Below are positions 17,601 through 25,983 of a stretch of DNA of 64,000 bases, one piece after another (within the stretch, counting starts at the first letter, position 1; every line of letters starts with the position of its first letter). The stretch is from assembly GCA_003695915.1 (NCBI GenBank), contig RFGF01000014.1, positions 1 through 64,000 of the forward strand, read 5' to 3'. The translations under genes were made by a program, and so were the position numbers. The notes beneath the pieces were generated by a model. It did not search any database and was not told the DNA's origin. It saw only the letters and a program-made list of their open reading frames with translations. The DNA is from Nitrospirota bacterium (GTDB taxonomy: Bacteria; Nitrospirota; Nitrospiria; Nitrospirales; UBA8639).

Positions 17601-17763
17601 GGACAAAACGAGAGCCATCGGCGCAAATCAACAAAAAGTTTTGATCCCGCTCACTCGGGAGGCGCTCAATCGTTCCAGTCAATCCATACAATGTGGTGAG
17701 CAGCTCCTGGGCTTCAGGAATCGAAAAACGTGGAATGGTTTTGATCAGGGTCTCGAGTATCAT
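14671..17763 (-). CDS. Fused phosphotransferase, M23-type peptidase and class III aminotransferase
   Basis: About 1030 residues with three modules. An aminoglycoside-phosphotransferase-like kinase (about 1-380) has His210, Asp212 and Asn217 (HNDGNDDN) and the VIDFGD metal-binding loop. An M23-like domain (about 420-580) keeps both zinc motifs, His452/Asp456 (HLGMD) and His543/His545 (HVHV). A class III PLP-dependent aminotransferase (about 600-1030) has [27 protein letters not shown] and the PLP lysine Lys864 ([12 protein letters not shown]). The same three-part order occurs in other bacteria and relates to ethanolamine-phosphate and hydroxylysine-phosphate lyases, which would pair with an amino-alcohol kinase. 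ATG 17763 begins at the conserved kinase start; ATG 17805 is also in frame. Confidence 0.88.
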   Translation of the reverse strand: MILETLIKTIPRFSIPEAQELLTTLYGLTGTIERLPSERDQNFLLICADGSRFVLKIANPSESREALTGQHAVLEHLARHDLPVTVPGLCRTKEGSTLVDITDSDGTAYPVSLLTYVPGEPVGRLRPLSSDMLADMGVVLGHLDRALAMFPHRLGTRELDWDVCRAKTVLPRYLPFIGCGERQVLVRSFLERWIAHVEPALSSLRTSVIHNDGNDDNLLANANERTGEAETVSGVIDFGDIVQTATVCEVAICAAYAILDRSDPLYAAACVVHAYHDIFPLTEQELALLFDLMAMRLCLSVSIAAFRAVANPGNYDARASEQSAWAALDRLASLNPRLAHYIFRDACGFPACPKTVAVVKWLETRRDRFASIVLPDLSHSAVSVFDLRPGNPEWAHVPDVHDREAWTRALFDRIQADGAAAGIGRYDEPRRCYTSEAYGASVTPVEEYRTVHLGMDIFQDVGAPVFAPLEGTIWSVGNHDRPLDYGPTIILRHEPEPGTEFFTLYGHLSAESLDRWRPGMAVKTGEQLGTIGDPAVNGGWPPHVHVQLIVDLLDRKDNFPGVCAPRDRGVWLSLCPDPNLLLRIPGLSAAPQDRTPQELIEHRRRMIGKSVSLAYRRPLKLVQGWRQHVYDYWGRAYLDAANNVCQVGHGHPAVVEAARRQLSLLTTNTRYLYDVLMECADRLCATLPEPLRVCYFVCSGSEANELALRLARAYTHGTDVIVVEGGYHGNTSTLVDVSPYKFHGPGGKGAPSWVHVAPLPDCYRGRYRVWQTAGILYGQSIQEIVSQLSVSGRRLMAFLSEPMPSCGGQIIPPPGYLQEAYRIVREAGGVCIADEVQIGLGRMGSHFWGFQTQDVVPDIVTMGKPLGNGYPIGAVVTTRAIADAFDDGMEYFNTFGGNPVACAVGQTVLEVIDREGLQQQALEVGHYLKEQLLAVQARFPMIGEVRGHGLFLGVEFVRDSETKEPAPTEATFVVERLKDYGILLGADGIHRNVLKIKPPLVFSRSDADHLCAALHMILAEPRLVRMSSSA

Positions 17764-17950
17764 GGCGCAATCATGTCTTTGTGCGCGAACAGGTATCGGA
17801 GGCATAATGCACAGTGGGGCAAGGGTTCCAGCTCGTCACGGTCGCCAAGCCATCCGGTCGGGCCGAATGGATCATCATACGGTCACGCATGGCGTCTTCA
17901 GGCCTCAACCACGGTAAGGCAAGCGCGGTGTCACTCATCTCGAACGATTC

Positions 17951-18649
17951 ATGTGTATCGATCGCCGATTCAGTCGCCATGCCTGGCGTGTGACGCCCGA
18001 GCATGCACGCCGGCTCCAAGAGGAGCTGCGTCATTTCGTCATTCCGATCGGAACGCTGTCCCAGCTCCATCTCGTGGCTGGCGCCGATGTCGCCTACGAC
18101 CGCCCCTCTTGCCGGATGTTTGCCGGAATTGTGGTCTTACAGCTTCCTGATTTCCAGATCGTGGAAACGCGCATGGCTGTTCGCCAAACAACCTTCCCGT
18201 ATATTCCCGGGCTTCTATCCTTTCGCGAGACACCGGCCCTGCTTGCAGCCTGGAAGCAGGTCAGCCATACTCCCGATGTTCTGTTCATCGATGGCCATGG
18301 CCTGTCTCATCCGCGCCGGTTTGGGCTGGCCTGTCACGTCGGCGTCTTGATCGACCGCCCCGTGATTGGCTGTGCGAAATCTCGGTTGATCGGCACTTAC
18401 GAGGAGCCTCCCCCGACACGCGGCTCGACATCTTGGTTATACGATGAAACCGGCCACATTATCGGTGCCGTAGTGCGAACACGCGGTGGCACCCGGCCCG
18501 TTTTCGTGTCCGTTGGCCATCGCATCGATCTTCAGGAAGCGGTCCGGGTAACCTTGCTGTGCAGCAAAGGTTATCGACTCCCGGAACCAATTCGCCAGGC
18601 CGATCAGTTCGTGGAACGCATCAAGCGAGCCAGACGCCGCACGAGCTGA
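17951..18649 (+). CDS. nfi: Endonuclease V
   Basis: A 232-residue enzyme that nicks DNA one base 3' of deoxyinosine and other deaminated bases. Visible hallmarks: GADVAYD with the first catalytic Asp, FPYIPGLLSFRE with the PYIP wedge and catalytic Glu, FIDGHGLSHPRRFGLACHVG with the next catalytic Asp, and the GCAKSRL motif. The length is normal. No ribosome binding site stands out before ATG 17951, but the alignment with family N-termini starts there. The gene diverges from the fusion gene. Confidence 0.94.
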   Translation: MCIDRRFSRHAWRVTPEHARRLQEELRHFVIPIGTLSQLHLVAGADVAYDRPSCRMFAGIVVLQLPDFQIVETRMAVRQTTFPYIPGLLSFRETPALLAAWKQVSHTPDVLFIDGHGLSHPRRFGLACHVGVLIDRPVIGCAKSRLIGTYEEPPPTRGSTSWLYDETGHIIGAVVRTRGGTRPVFVSVGHRIDLQEAVRVTLLCSKGYRLPEPIRQADQFVERIKRARRRTS

Positions 18650-18704
18650 CCTCAATCATCGTTCGTTCACGACCCTGGTACGACGAGGTAAAAACCTGTA
18701 CAGC

Positions 18705-19808
18705 TCACGTATCTGCATGAGGCAAGCTTCGCTCCAGATTTTTCGCCCAGGCCGCCAGCCGTTTGAGTCCGCCATCTTTCACGCTCGGTTCCACTTTGGC
18801 CCGCTGCAGAGCGCGATCGAGGATGGCCACGGTCTCATCATACGTCGCACGATCCACGGGAAATGGGGTTCCGTCTTTACCGCCATGCGCAAAGGCGAAG
18901 CGGGCTGGATCCCGCGTAGAGACGGGACTGTCGTAGACCAATTCAGCGACAAGGGCCAGCGCCCGTAACGTTTTTGGCCCCACGCCTTCGATGCCGAGCA
19001 GGCTTTCGAAATCCTGCGGCGCTCGTTCGTAGGTTTTGAGGAGAATCGTTCTGAGATAGCGAGAATCGAGATCCTTGAGCATCACCTGATGCCGCTTCGG
19101 CAACCGTAACGACGGCAGCCGTTGCAATTCGGTCAACGTGATGTCGAACGGCTGTCGGATCAGTTCCGTGGCTGCTTGGCGCGCGCCGACACTCTGCTGC
19201 GCGGTAAAATCCATAACCGGACCGCGGACATCGCAGCAGATGGCCGAGTGGGGTTCGTCGACGAAGTTCGTCACCCTCTCACCGAGCCAGTGATACCGCC
19301 GTGCCAATCCGGTTTGCTCGTTCATCCCTTGTTGGACCACGCACCATCGTCCCGTCTTGGTAAAGAAAAACGCATGATGATAAATTTGATAGCCATCTTG
19401 AATCGCCGCACTATCGACTTTGGCGGACATTCGACTCGCATAGATATACGGACTGGGATCCTGGGACAACTGCTCGCATGCGCGAGCAATTTCCTGAGGT
19501 GTGCGCCTCCCGATGCCACCCTTGCCGCCAGCGACAACAATGCCTAACTCTTGTTCCAATCCTTTGAGGCCTTCCTTGACTGCGCCGCACGTTGTCGTCG
19601 TCACCCCGCTCGAATGCCAATCGAAGCCCAACACGCAACCAAACGCCTGGAACCAGAACGGATTAGACAAACGCTGGAGCATGTCTTCGGCGCCGTATTC
19701 TTCCACGACATGAGAGACCACCCCGCGAGCCAGTTTCGCCATGCGGCTGAATAACCACGCCGGCGCTCTTCCCGTATGCAGTGGCAGTTCGGTAAAACCT
19801 GTGCGCAT
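18705..19808 (-). CDS. DUF763 domain protein
   Basis: 367 residues matching DUF763 end to end: FTELPLHTGRAPAWLFSRM, FWFQAFGCVLGFDWHSSG, VVAGGKGGIGRRTPQEI, SRMSAKVDSAAIQDGYQIYHH, and ETGLARRYHWLG-like segment (TGLARRYHWLGE). A helix-hairpin-helix is suggested by ESLLGIEGVGPKTLRALAL, so nucleic-acid binding is possible. The function is unknown. AGGAG lies 10 bases before ATG 19808. It converges on nfi with a gap of 55 bases. Confidence 0.88.
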   Translation of the reverse strand: MRTGFTELPLHTGRAPAWLFSRMAKLARGVVSHVVEEYGAEDMLQRLSNPFWFQAFGCVLGFDWHSSGVTTTTCGAVKEGLKGLEQELGIVVAGGKGGIGRRTPQEIARACEQLSQDPSPYIYASRMSAKVDSAAIQDGYQIYHHAFFFTKTGRWCVVQQGMNEQTGLARRYHWLGERVTNFVDEPHSAICCDVRGPVMDFTAQQSVGARQAATELIRQPFDITLTELQRLPSLRLPKRHQVMLKDLDSRYLRTILLKTYERAPQDFESLLGIEGVGPKTLRALALVAELVYDSPVSTRDPARFAFAHGGKDGTPFPVDRATYDETVAILDRALQRAKVEPSVKDGGLKRLAAWAKNLERSLPHADT

Positions 19809-20566
19809 CTCTGTTATCTCCTGCCAGTGATTCGCATCCTACCCCGCGCCCCCTGCTGCCTGCAAAAGGGTCCGGCACCCTCTCTTCACAAACGCCATGA
19901 CACAGGAAGCGCAATCTTGCAGAATTCGCTGTCCGTCTATCGTTGAGCAATGCACGTATTTATAAGCATAGACAAGGTGGTGGCAAGCCCGCCCTCCAGC
20001 ATCACCGGTGCCAGGATAGGCGATGGCTCGTTACTAGCGGGGTGTCCTCGTCATCCCGTGTCTTGCGTCCAGGACGTTTTCCGACCCCTTGTCGATCTCC
20101 TTCGTCCCAGGAGCGCAAGGTGTATCAACACACTGGAAGAACGGCCGCTACCGAAATGGAAACACAGCAACCATGCTCCCAATTGACGCGTCCGTTTATG
20201 GATCTGTAGGAGGTCATCGGCTTTGCGAGACCCTGCGATGGGCTGGGATGGAGGCTCGCTGGCTCACTCAGAGCCCACCATGTTCACAGGTATCGCTCAT
20301 CGCGTTCGTCACCCACCCGTTCATGAGCCGGGCATCCATCGTTCGCAAGCAGCACGCGCGATCCAGCTCAGGCAATCCTGTTTCCTTCTGCCCCAAATCC
20401 CACGGCAAAATCATGAGTCGGTATCCTTTGTCCGTCTCGCCTCTTGCTGAACAACGACGGAATCCCTGCTCAGGCGATCCCGCTTCGGGGCATTCTGTGC
20501 GAGCCCTCGGCCAAAACGAAGACAGCACCCGCTTAACGGATTCTCACAGCCACATCTGCTTTCCAT
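19809..20566. other. Long gap without a recognisable gene
   Basis: About 760 bases between the DUF763 start and the terminator of the IPT/TIG gene. Open frames here reach 159 codons at most, with no family motif and no ribosome binding site. The part next to 19809 must hold the DUF763 promoter. No repeats or RNA-like structure stood out. It may be old decayed coding sequence, but I cannot support that. Confidence 0.5.
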
Positions 20567-20597
20567 AAAAAAGCCCCTTGCTGGATCAAGGGGCTTT
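20567..20597 (-). terminator. Intrinsic terminator of the IPT/TIG gene
   Basis: On the - strand the sequence reads CAAAGCCCCTTG, loop, CAAGGGGCTT, then TTTTTT. The arms AAGCCCCTTG (20571-20580) and CAAGGGGCTT (20587-20596) pair perfectly over 10 bases with a 6-base loop, and a run of six A on the + strand at 20567-20572 gives the U-tract. It lies 25 bases past the stop of the IPT/TIG gene. Confidence 0.88.
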
Positions 20598-20621
20598 GAC
20601 GATGAATGCAATGGTCTTACA

Positions 20622-21077
20622 TTATTGTTCAGATCGAATCAGGATAGCTGCCCTTGCACTTCCACCGCCGGTCTGAATGTTTAAAAAGCGGAGCCCGGGT
20701 GCGGCTGACTTGGGGATAGTGACTTGCAATTGATGGTCATCGATGTATGTGAGGTTTTCGCCTTTCACCGATCCGATGATGATTTGATACAAGCATTCTT
20801 TTTTGCGACCAAAATATTGCCCTTTCACGGTCACCGTGTCGCCGGGTTGCACCTCGTCCGGTTCGACGGCCGTAATCTCAGGACGATGGTTCGAATCACA
20901 AACCGGATCGTTTTTCACCTTTTCCTCATCGAAGCCTTTGATCGCCTCTGGAACAGCCTTCTGAGCGACCTGCATGCCTAAGATTTCCGTTCGTTGCGCT
21001 GTCGCTTGTTTGCCTTCAGCGATCACGAACCCAGCGGTCACCAGTGCGGTTGCGATGAGCGTTTGCCAGACAGTCAT
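20622..21077 (-). CDS. Exported IPT/TIG-domain protein
   Basis: 151 residues. A signal peptide (WQTLIATALVTAGFVIAEG) is followed by a mature protein whose C-terminal 85 residues form one IPT/TIG immunoglobulin-like domain: PEITAVEPDEVQPGDTVTVK, GQYFGRKK, ECLYQIIIG, LQVTIPKSAAPGLRFLNIQT. The two Cys (PVCDS, KKECLYQ) could form a disulfide in the periplasm. ATG 21077 is chosen because AGGTGG lies 9 bases upstream and the signal peptide follows; the frame is open further upstream. It probably acts in the periplasm as a small binding or structural protein; the partner is unknown. It has its own terminator. Confidence 0.8.
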   Translation of the reverse strand: MTVWQTLIATALVTAGFVIAEGKQATAQRTEILGMQVAQKAVPEAIKGFDEEKVKNDPVCDSNHRPEITAVEPDEVQPGDTVTVKGQYFGRKKECLYQIIIGSVKGENLTYIDDHQLQVTIPKSAAPGLRFLNIQTGGGSARAAILIRSEQ

Positions 21078-21252
21078 TTCACACCACCTTTGAAACAAAT
21101 GATCTTTTTTTAACGTTAGACGATGCCCACGATCTCGACATTGCAACTCGTGCATTGTTCAACTGATTCCGATTTCGCAACAATTTGAGCATACCTAGAG
21201 GCAGCGTGGGGGCCTTGAACCCTCCAATGCTCGTAGAGCATCGTCACACCCG

Positions 21253-21564
21253 CTAAGAAGGAAGTTCAACCATCACATCCGAATTTTCTACTACCACCGG
21301 ATAGGTTTTGACTGAAGCCGAAGGATTGGTCAGACACGCTCCGGTTTTCACATTGTATTCCCATCCATGCCACGGACAACTGACCACCTCGCCGTTCAGC
21401 TCTCCCTCGCCGAGCGGGCCGCCTCGATGTACGCAGGTATTGTCAATCGCATAAAATTGCCCATCGACATGAAAGACCGCGATGCGATGGCCTCGGACCT
21501 CGGCTACCATACCCGTTCCTGGTGCAAGATCCTGTGTGCCGGCTACACGAACCCGTTCACCCAT
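21253..21564 (-). CDS. Rieske-type 2Fe-2S protein
   Basis: 103 residues, a lone Rieske domain with both ligand boxes, CVHRGG and CPWHGW (Cys-His each), of the kind found in bacterial Rieske ferredoxins and the small subunit NirD of nitrite reductase. No signal peptide or membrane anchor, so it is a soluble electron carrier. ATG 21564 is chosen because GAGGAG lies 8 bases upstream; an in-frame GTG is two codons earlier. It follows mrp after 34 bases on the same strand, so the two are probably cotranscribed. Confidence 0.9.
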   Translation of the reverse strand: MGERVRVAGTQDLAPGTGMVAEVRGHRIAVFHVDGQFYAIDNTCVHRGGPLGEGELNGEVVSCPWHGWEYNVKTGACLTNPSASVKTYPVVVENSDVMVELPS

Positions 21565-21598
21565 AAACACTCCTCGCTTTATGCATCCTCGCTGGCTT

Positions 21599-22504
21599 CT
21601 ACTCCGTTTTGGGAGTCATCGGCTCTTTGATTTTTTTGATCATGTCGGCGATCGAGGGACTACCGGCTTGTTCTTTTTTCTTCGAAAGCTGATCCATCAG
21701 CTTGGCCGCGATCGCTTCAAAGGCCTTGGCCTGAGGGGAGTCGGGATGAGCAATGACAATGGGTGCCCCGATATCGCCGCCGATCCTGATCGCCGGATCG
21801 AGCGGAATCCGACCTAAAAAAGGAATGCCGTATTTTTCCGCAGCGCGTTCGCCCCCGCCATAGTCGAAAATCTCTGCTCGTTGTCCACAATGAGCACAAA
21901 CGTAATAACTCATGTTTTCGATGATGCCCAACACAGGAACGTTGACTTTCTTGAACATCATAATCCCCTTGCGCACATCGTGAAGCGCTACTTCTTGGGG
22001 AGTGGTCACGGTGATAGCACCGGTCAACGGCACCATTTGTGACAAGCTGAGCGGGACGTCACCTGTCCCGGGTGGAAGATCCACCAACAAATAGTCCAAT
22101 TTTCCCCAAACGACATCGCGAAAAAATTGCTGGATCGCCCCATGCACCATCGGGCCCCGCCACACCACGGGTGTTTCTTCGGGAACGAAAAAGCCCATGG
22201 ACATGACTTTGACCCCATGACTCACGGGAGGGATAAGTGTGTCACCCTCTTTGTGAGGAGGCGTGGTGACGCCGAGCATGCCAGGGACGTTCGGTCCGTA
22301 AATGTCGGCATCCATCAATCCCACATTCGCCCCGGATTTTGCCAGGGCCACCGCTAGATTCACCGCGACGGTAGTTTTTCCTACCCCGCCTTTTCCGCTA
22401 CTGATAGCAATGATGTGGTCGATGCCTTCGCCAAGATGGCTATGGTCGGCTCGAGAATCAGCATGAGGAGCGGGATTGTCCGAGCGCTCTCGAGATTCAG
22501 ACAT
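21599..22504 (-). CDS. mrp: Mrp/NBP35-type Fe-S carrier ATPase
   Basis: 301 residues with the deviant Walker A of the MinD/Mrp class (SSGKGGVGKTTVAVNLA), DADIYGPNVPGMLG, VVWRGPMVHGAIQQF, DYLLVDLPPGTGD and the cluster-binding pair CAHC in YYVCAHCGQRAEIFDYGG. In this family a dimer holds a labile 4Fe-4S cluster and passes it to target proteins. It lacks the N-terminal MIP18-like domain of longer Mrp proteins. A charged tail (KKKEQAGSPSIADMIKKI) extends past the domain. The downstream Rieske gene is a plausible partner; the DUF971 gene at 2.6 kb belongs to a domain fused to Mrp in other organisms. Confidence 0.93.
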   Translation of the reverse strand: MSESRERSDNPAPHADSRADHSHLGEGIDHIIAISSGKGGVGKTTVAVNLAVALAKSGANVGLMDADIYGPNVPGMLGVTTPPHKEGDTLIPPVSHGVKVMSMGFFVPEETPVVWRGPMVHGAIQQFFRDVVWGKLDYLLVDLPPGTGDVPLSLSQMVPLTGAITVTTPQEVALHDVRKGIMMFKKVNVPVLGIIENMSYYVCAHCGQRAEIFDYGGGERAAEKYGIPFLGRIPLDPAIRIGGDIGAPIVIAHPDSPQAKAFEAIAAKLMDQLSKKKEQAGSPSIADMIKKIKEPMTPKTE

Positions 22505-22712
22505 AGGATTGTCTCTCTAGATTATGTATGTGCACGTCATTCGTGCATCACGGATTCTAACAGAACGACTCCCACGACTTCACCCATTTTTTAAACCGTA
22601 CAGCAATCAAGAAGTGGAATGAGAATGAAAAGGGGGCGGCCAGGCAAACCAGCTCACCCTGGCTACAAGCAGAAAAGACTTGTGCAGCCCCGGCGATCCA
22701 GAGGCAAAAGGC

Positions 22713-22916
22713 TTAGCCGAGTTGGGTAGCAAATTTTTTGCGTGAGCGGCCTAAAAGCGGTTCCTGATGATGCTGGCGATTGGCCGCAATCACCGGATCG
22801 ATAATCTCACCGCATGCGACGCACCGCCAACCGGTAAAATGAATCGCTCCGGTATCGTCGGCTATATCCCCGAATCTATCTTGGATCATCACACCTTGGC
22901 ATCGTGGGCACTTCAT
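22713..22916 (-). CDS. Small zinc-ribbon protein
   Basis: 67 residues. Two CxxC pairs, Cys3/Cys6 (MKCPRCQG) and Cys32/Cys35 (RCVACGEII), make a typical zinc ribbon; the tail is basic (GRSRKKFATQ). AAGGAG lies 8 bases before ATG 22916. Such single-ribbon proteins are common near regulators and their role is not known. The leader upstream is AT-rich. Confidence 0.8.
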   Translation of the reverse strand: MKCPRCQGVMIQDRFGDIADDTGAIHFTGWRCVACGEIIDPVIAANRQHHQEPLLGRSRKKFATQLG

Positions 22917-23385
22917 ATCTCTGCTCCTTATTTAGCATTCTCTTTTGGATTTCAACCTAATGAAGCTATATGCAATAAATATGCTCCAATAACTTTTACG
23001 CAACTCAACAAATTTACAAGAATTTTTAAAAATTCATTCTGACTGATGGTACCAAAATGAAACATGCAAGGATTCGATCGAGGCTAAACAGAACGTGCCG
23101 AGTCAAATGTTCTTAAAAATTCGACCGATTTTCACTTTCAGCATCTTGTAACGTTTTTGTAACGTGATGGTTTCGTTTTGAAACGTTTGATGGCCAAATC
23201 ATCGCTCGCTTTTAAACAGAGCTCATGTACGAGAGCAGAGAACTCTGTTCCAAACCTGCGGTTTTCGCAAGCAACAAGTCAAAGCCTTATGTGGCTTGAA
23301 AAGCAAAGACCTGTCCGTTTTAATCAACGATCTTTAGAAGCGGGTGCGCAGCGGTTATCAGAGAATACGGCTTGAAGCCCTACCG
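22917..23385. other. AT-rich regulatory gap
   Basis: About 470 bases, markedly richer in A and T between 22920 and 23200 than the surrounding genes, lying upstream of the zinc-ribbon gene and downstream of the sigma-54 activator gene. No gene is supported. It carries a tandem 9-base repeat and a neighbouring inverted repeat at 23146-23184, which look like protein-binding sites. Confidence 0.5.
23146..23184. repeat. Tandem 9-base repeat with adjacent inverted repeat
   Basis: TTGTAACGT occurs at 23146-23154 and again at 23157-23165, an 11-base period that puts both copies on one face of the helix. Just downstream GTTTC (23170-23174) and GAAAC (23180-23184) form an inverted repeat around GTTTT. 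The arrangement suits a dimeric or tandem-binding regulator; the regulator is unknown. Confidence 0.4.
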
Positions 23386-24819
23386 CTACCGAGGGCGAGA
23401 CCGCTCAAGATGGAACTGTTTGATTTTGCGCCACAGCGTCGAACGAGCAATACCCAATCGTGCGGCTGCCTCGGTAATGCGCCAATGGGTTCTTTCCAAG
23501 GTGCGAAGAATGGCTTCTCGTTCGGCGCTGTTTAAACTCTCTGGCAATTCTGTGTGACTCGCACACCTCGCCCACCCTTGAAGATCGTTGGGAAGATGTT
23601 CTAATCGGATGAGCGGTCCATCGCAGCACACACAGGCATGTTCAATGATGTTTTGGAGTTCCCGGATATTCCCTGGGAAAGGATATCGTTCCAACACTTC
23701 GAGACAACTGGATGCGATTCGCAGTCGCTTGCCCATGACGGCATTAAATTTCTCGATAAAATGCTTCGCGAGCAAAGGGATATCTTCACGACGTTCACGC
23801 AACGGCGGAAGCTCGATCGGAATCACCCGCAGCCGATAATACAAATCTTCGCGAAAGGCCCCCGCAGCCACAGCCCGCCGCAAATCGCGATTCGTCGCGG
23901 CGATCACGCGGACATCCACTTTGATCGTCTCGCTCGATCCCACCCGTTCAAACTCTCCGCATTCGAGCACGCGCAAAAGCTTGACCTGAATCGCATGGCT
24001 CAATTCTCCGATCTCGTCAAGAAACACCGTGCCGCGATCGGCTAACTCGAAACGACCAATTTTATCGGTATCGGCACCGGTAAAGGCGCCTTTCACATGA
24101 CCGAACAGTTCGCTCTCCAACACGTCTTCCGACAGGCTCGCGCAATCAATCCTCACGAAGGAGTCATCTTTGCGTGGACTGTGCGCATGCAGGGCATAGG
24201 CCAGCATATCCTTTCCGGTTCCGCTTTCACCGGTCAACAATACGGAGGCCTTGGACATTGCGATGAGGGGAAGCCGTGCAAAGAGATCCTGCATGCGCGG
24301 GCTTCGGCCAATCATATTGCCACAACGCGTCTGTTCCTCGAGCCGAAATTTCAGTTCCCCTACTTCTGCAGCCTTGGCCGTCAATTCTTTGGACAGCGAC
24401 AGATCCCGAAGGACTTCGACCAATCCGATCAGCCGACCTTCGTGATCGTACAATAAGTCGGTCGTAATGCTCACAGGAATCAGCCTGCCCGTCCGATGGC
24501 GTACCCATGCTTCGTAGTTCATGACGCGCTCACCGCAGAGCGCGCGCTGCAACATACAATCCTGTCCCTGACAAATGGTTCCGCGCACCAATTTATCGCA
24601 GGACAGTTGCCGATCGGGCACCTGATGCTCATATCCCAGCAGGCGCCGCAGGGCACGATTCATAAAGGTCACCTGTCTCTGTAGATCGATGGTCATCACT
24701 CCGTCCCCGATACAATCGAGAATAATCTCGGTATGACGGGGAGCAGAATGCATGCGGAAGGCAAGATCAGGATTTGGGGATATCGCTCCCGTTTGCGCGA
24801 TATGCTGCTCGGTCCTCAT
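23386..24819 (-). CDS. PAS-type sigma-54-dependent transcriptional activator
   Basis: 477 residues. PAS domain (about 25-145; TEIILDCIGDGVMTIDLQRQ) with an unusual cysteine set, Cys74, Cys83, Cys88 and Cys95, in LSCDKLVRGTICQGQDC and RALC. The AAA+ domain (about 165-400) has Walker A GESGTGKD, the sigma-54 contact loop GAFTGAD, Walker B GTVFLDEIGE and RVIAATNRDL. A Fis-type helix-turn-helix closes the protein (ITEAAARLGIARSTLWRKIK). It hydrolyses ATP to open sigma-54 promoters. The Cys cluster may sense redox or hold a metal. No receiver domain is present, so it is not a PrsR-type two-component regulator. Confidence 0.93.
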   Translation of the reverse strand: MRTEQHIAQTGAISPNPDLAFRMHSAPRHTEIILDCIGDGVMTIDLQRQVTFMNRALRRLLGYEHQVPDRQLSCDKLVRGTICQGQDCMLQRALCGERVMNYEAWVRHRTGRLIPVSITTDLLYDHEGRLIGLVEVLRDLSLSKELTAKAAEVGELKFRLEEQTRCGNMIGRSPRMQDLFARLPLIAMSKASVLLTGESGTGKDMLAYALHAHSPRKDDSFVRIDCASLSEDVLESELFGHVKGAFTGADTDKIGRFELADRGTVFLDEIGELSHAIQVKLLRVLECGEFERVGSSETIKVDVRVIAATNRDLRRAVAAGAFREDLYYRLRVIPIELPPLRERREDIPLLAKHFIEKFNAVMGKRLRIASSCLEVLERYPFPGNIRELQNIIEHACVCCDGPLIRLEHLPNDLQGWARCASHTELPESLNSAEREAILRTLERTHWRITEAAARLGIARSTLWRKIKQFHLERSRPR

Positions 24820-24852
24820 CGTCGCCTAATCATAAAAAGGCTTGCCGCCAAT

Positions 24853-24871
24853 CGGCAACACAGGGGCCTAT
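24853..24871 (-). promoter_or_regulatory. Weak sigma-54-like promoter of the activator gene
   Basis: Read on the - strand the segment is TAGGCCCCTGTGTTGCCG: GG at 24868-24867, GC at 24856-24855, exact -24/-12 spacing and a full TTGC, but A at -26 and CCCC after GGC depart from consensus. It lies about 35 bases before ATG 24819. An inverted repeat TTGCCG/CGGCAA (24842-24847 and 24853-24858) overlaps it. Autoregulation is possible but the match is weak. Confidence 0.25.
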
Positions 24872-25061
24872 CTTCACTCGATCGGCAAGTAGGATCTTGC
24901 GTTCTTGGGTTGTTCGCCCTAGTATGCAGTCGTGATCATGAAAATTACAGCCCGCATGTCATGCGACCGTGCGCCGGGCATGACGAAGCGGAGCACTACC
25001 TGACCCCTATGCTTCTCGTCTAGATCTGCGAAGAACAATCTGCCATCCCGGCATTGCCGTA

Positions 25062-25883
25062 ATGCATTCCATTCCCTCAGCGCTTCCATACCCTCAAATC
25101 GATCCCATTTTTTTTCAGATCGGGCCTCTGGCCTTTCGCTGGTACGGATTGATGTATGTCCTCGGGCTCGTGAGTGCCTTTTTTCTCATCCGTGCACGTG
25201 CTCGAACCAAAGGACTGGAACTTTCCCGTGAACAAGCGTCGGACCTCATCGTGTTTGCCGCGTTTGGCGTGTTCTTAGGCGGGAGACTGGGATACGTGCT
25301 GTTTTACAATTTGCCATATTACTTGGCACATCCCGAAAAAATCATCGCGGTCTGGGAAGGAGGGATGTCGTTTCATGGCGGGTTCATCGGAACCTGTGTG
25401 GCGGTCTGGCTCTTTTGTCGTAGGCGCCGGCTACCGCTTTGGCCTATTGCCGACCTGGCGGCTAGCGCCGTACCCATTGGCTTGGGACTCGGACGATTGG
25501 GGAATTTCATCAACGGCGAGTTGTATGGACGACCGACGAATGTCCCATGGTGTATGGTTTTTCCCACCGGAGGCCCGGTATGTCGTCATCCCTCGCAACT
25601 CTATGAAGCATTGATGGAAGGGGTTGTCCTTTTCGGGATCTTGACGATGGTCCTTCGTCGGCCTTTTCCCCCAGGGACCGTCTTCTGGAGTTTTATTGCC
25701 GGATACGGATGCATGCGATTCATCGTCGAATTGTTCCGAGAACCCGATCGGCATTTGGGATTCATCCTCGGTCCCTTCACGATGGGACAACTGTTAAGCA
25801 TTCCCATGATTCTTTTGGGGGGGCTAATGCTCGTCCGGACCCTCCGGACCCAGCGTACCGGCCGGTTCACCGCGAAACCCTGA
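25062..25883 (+). CDS. lgt: Prolipoprotein diacylglyceryl transferase
   Basis: 273 residues, polytopic inner-membrane enzyme that moves diacylglycerol from phosphatidylglycerol to the lipobox cysteine of prolipoproteins. Signature GRLGNFINGELYGR is intact; GGMSFHGG carries the family's conserved His; RFIVELFREPD carries the conserved Arg/Glu near the C-terminus. At least six hydrophobic segments. The tail is basic (RTLRTQRTGRFTAKP). The gene is probably monocistronic. A likely substrate, the TPR lipoprotein, is encoded 100 bases downstream in the opposite direction. Confidence 0.96.
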   Translation: MHSIPSALPYPQIDPIFFQIGPLAFRWYGLMYVLGLVSAFFLIRARARTKGLELSREQASDLIVFAAFGVFLGGRLGYVLFYNLPYYLAHPEKIIAVWEGGMSFHGGFIGTCVAVWLFCRRRRLPLWPIADLAASAVPIGLGLGRLGNFINGELYGRPTNVPWCMVFPTGGPVCRHPSQLYEALMEGVVLFGILTMVLRRPFPPGTVFWSFIAGYGCMRFIVELFREPDRHLGFILGPFTMGQLLSIPMILLGGLMLVRTLRTQRTGRFTAKP

Positions 25884-25983
25884 TTCCGTCACTTCATCGT
25901 CTCCACAGTGCCTTGGACGAGAACTTCGATTGGCCCGTCGAGGTCGGAGGCGAACCACCACAGACGACGTCGTTTGTTCATCG

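Noticed and set aside
19809-20566. A tRNA or small RNA in the gap upstream of DUF763
   Set aside because: No T-loop-like GTTCGA segment with matching acceptor arms and no paired structure could be found.
24842-24858. TTGCCG/CGGCAA inverted repeat as a terminator
   Set aside because: No T-run follows on either strand and it lies at the promoter side of the activator gene; an operator is more likely.
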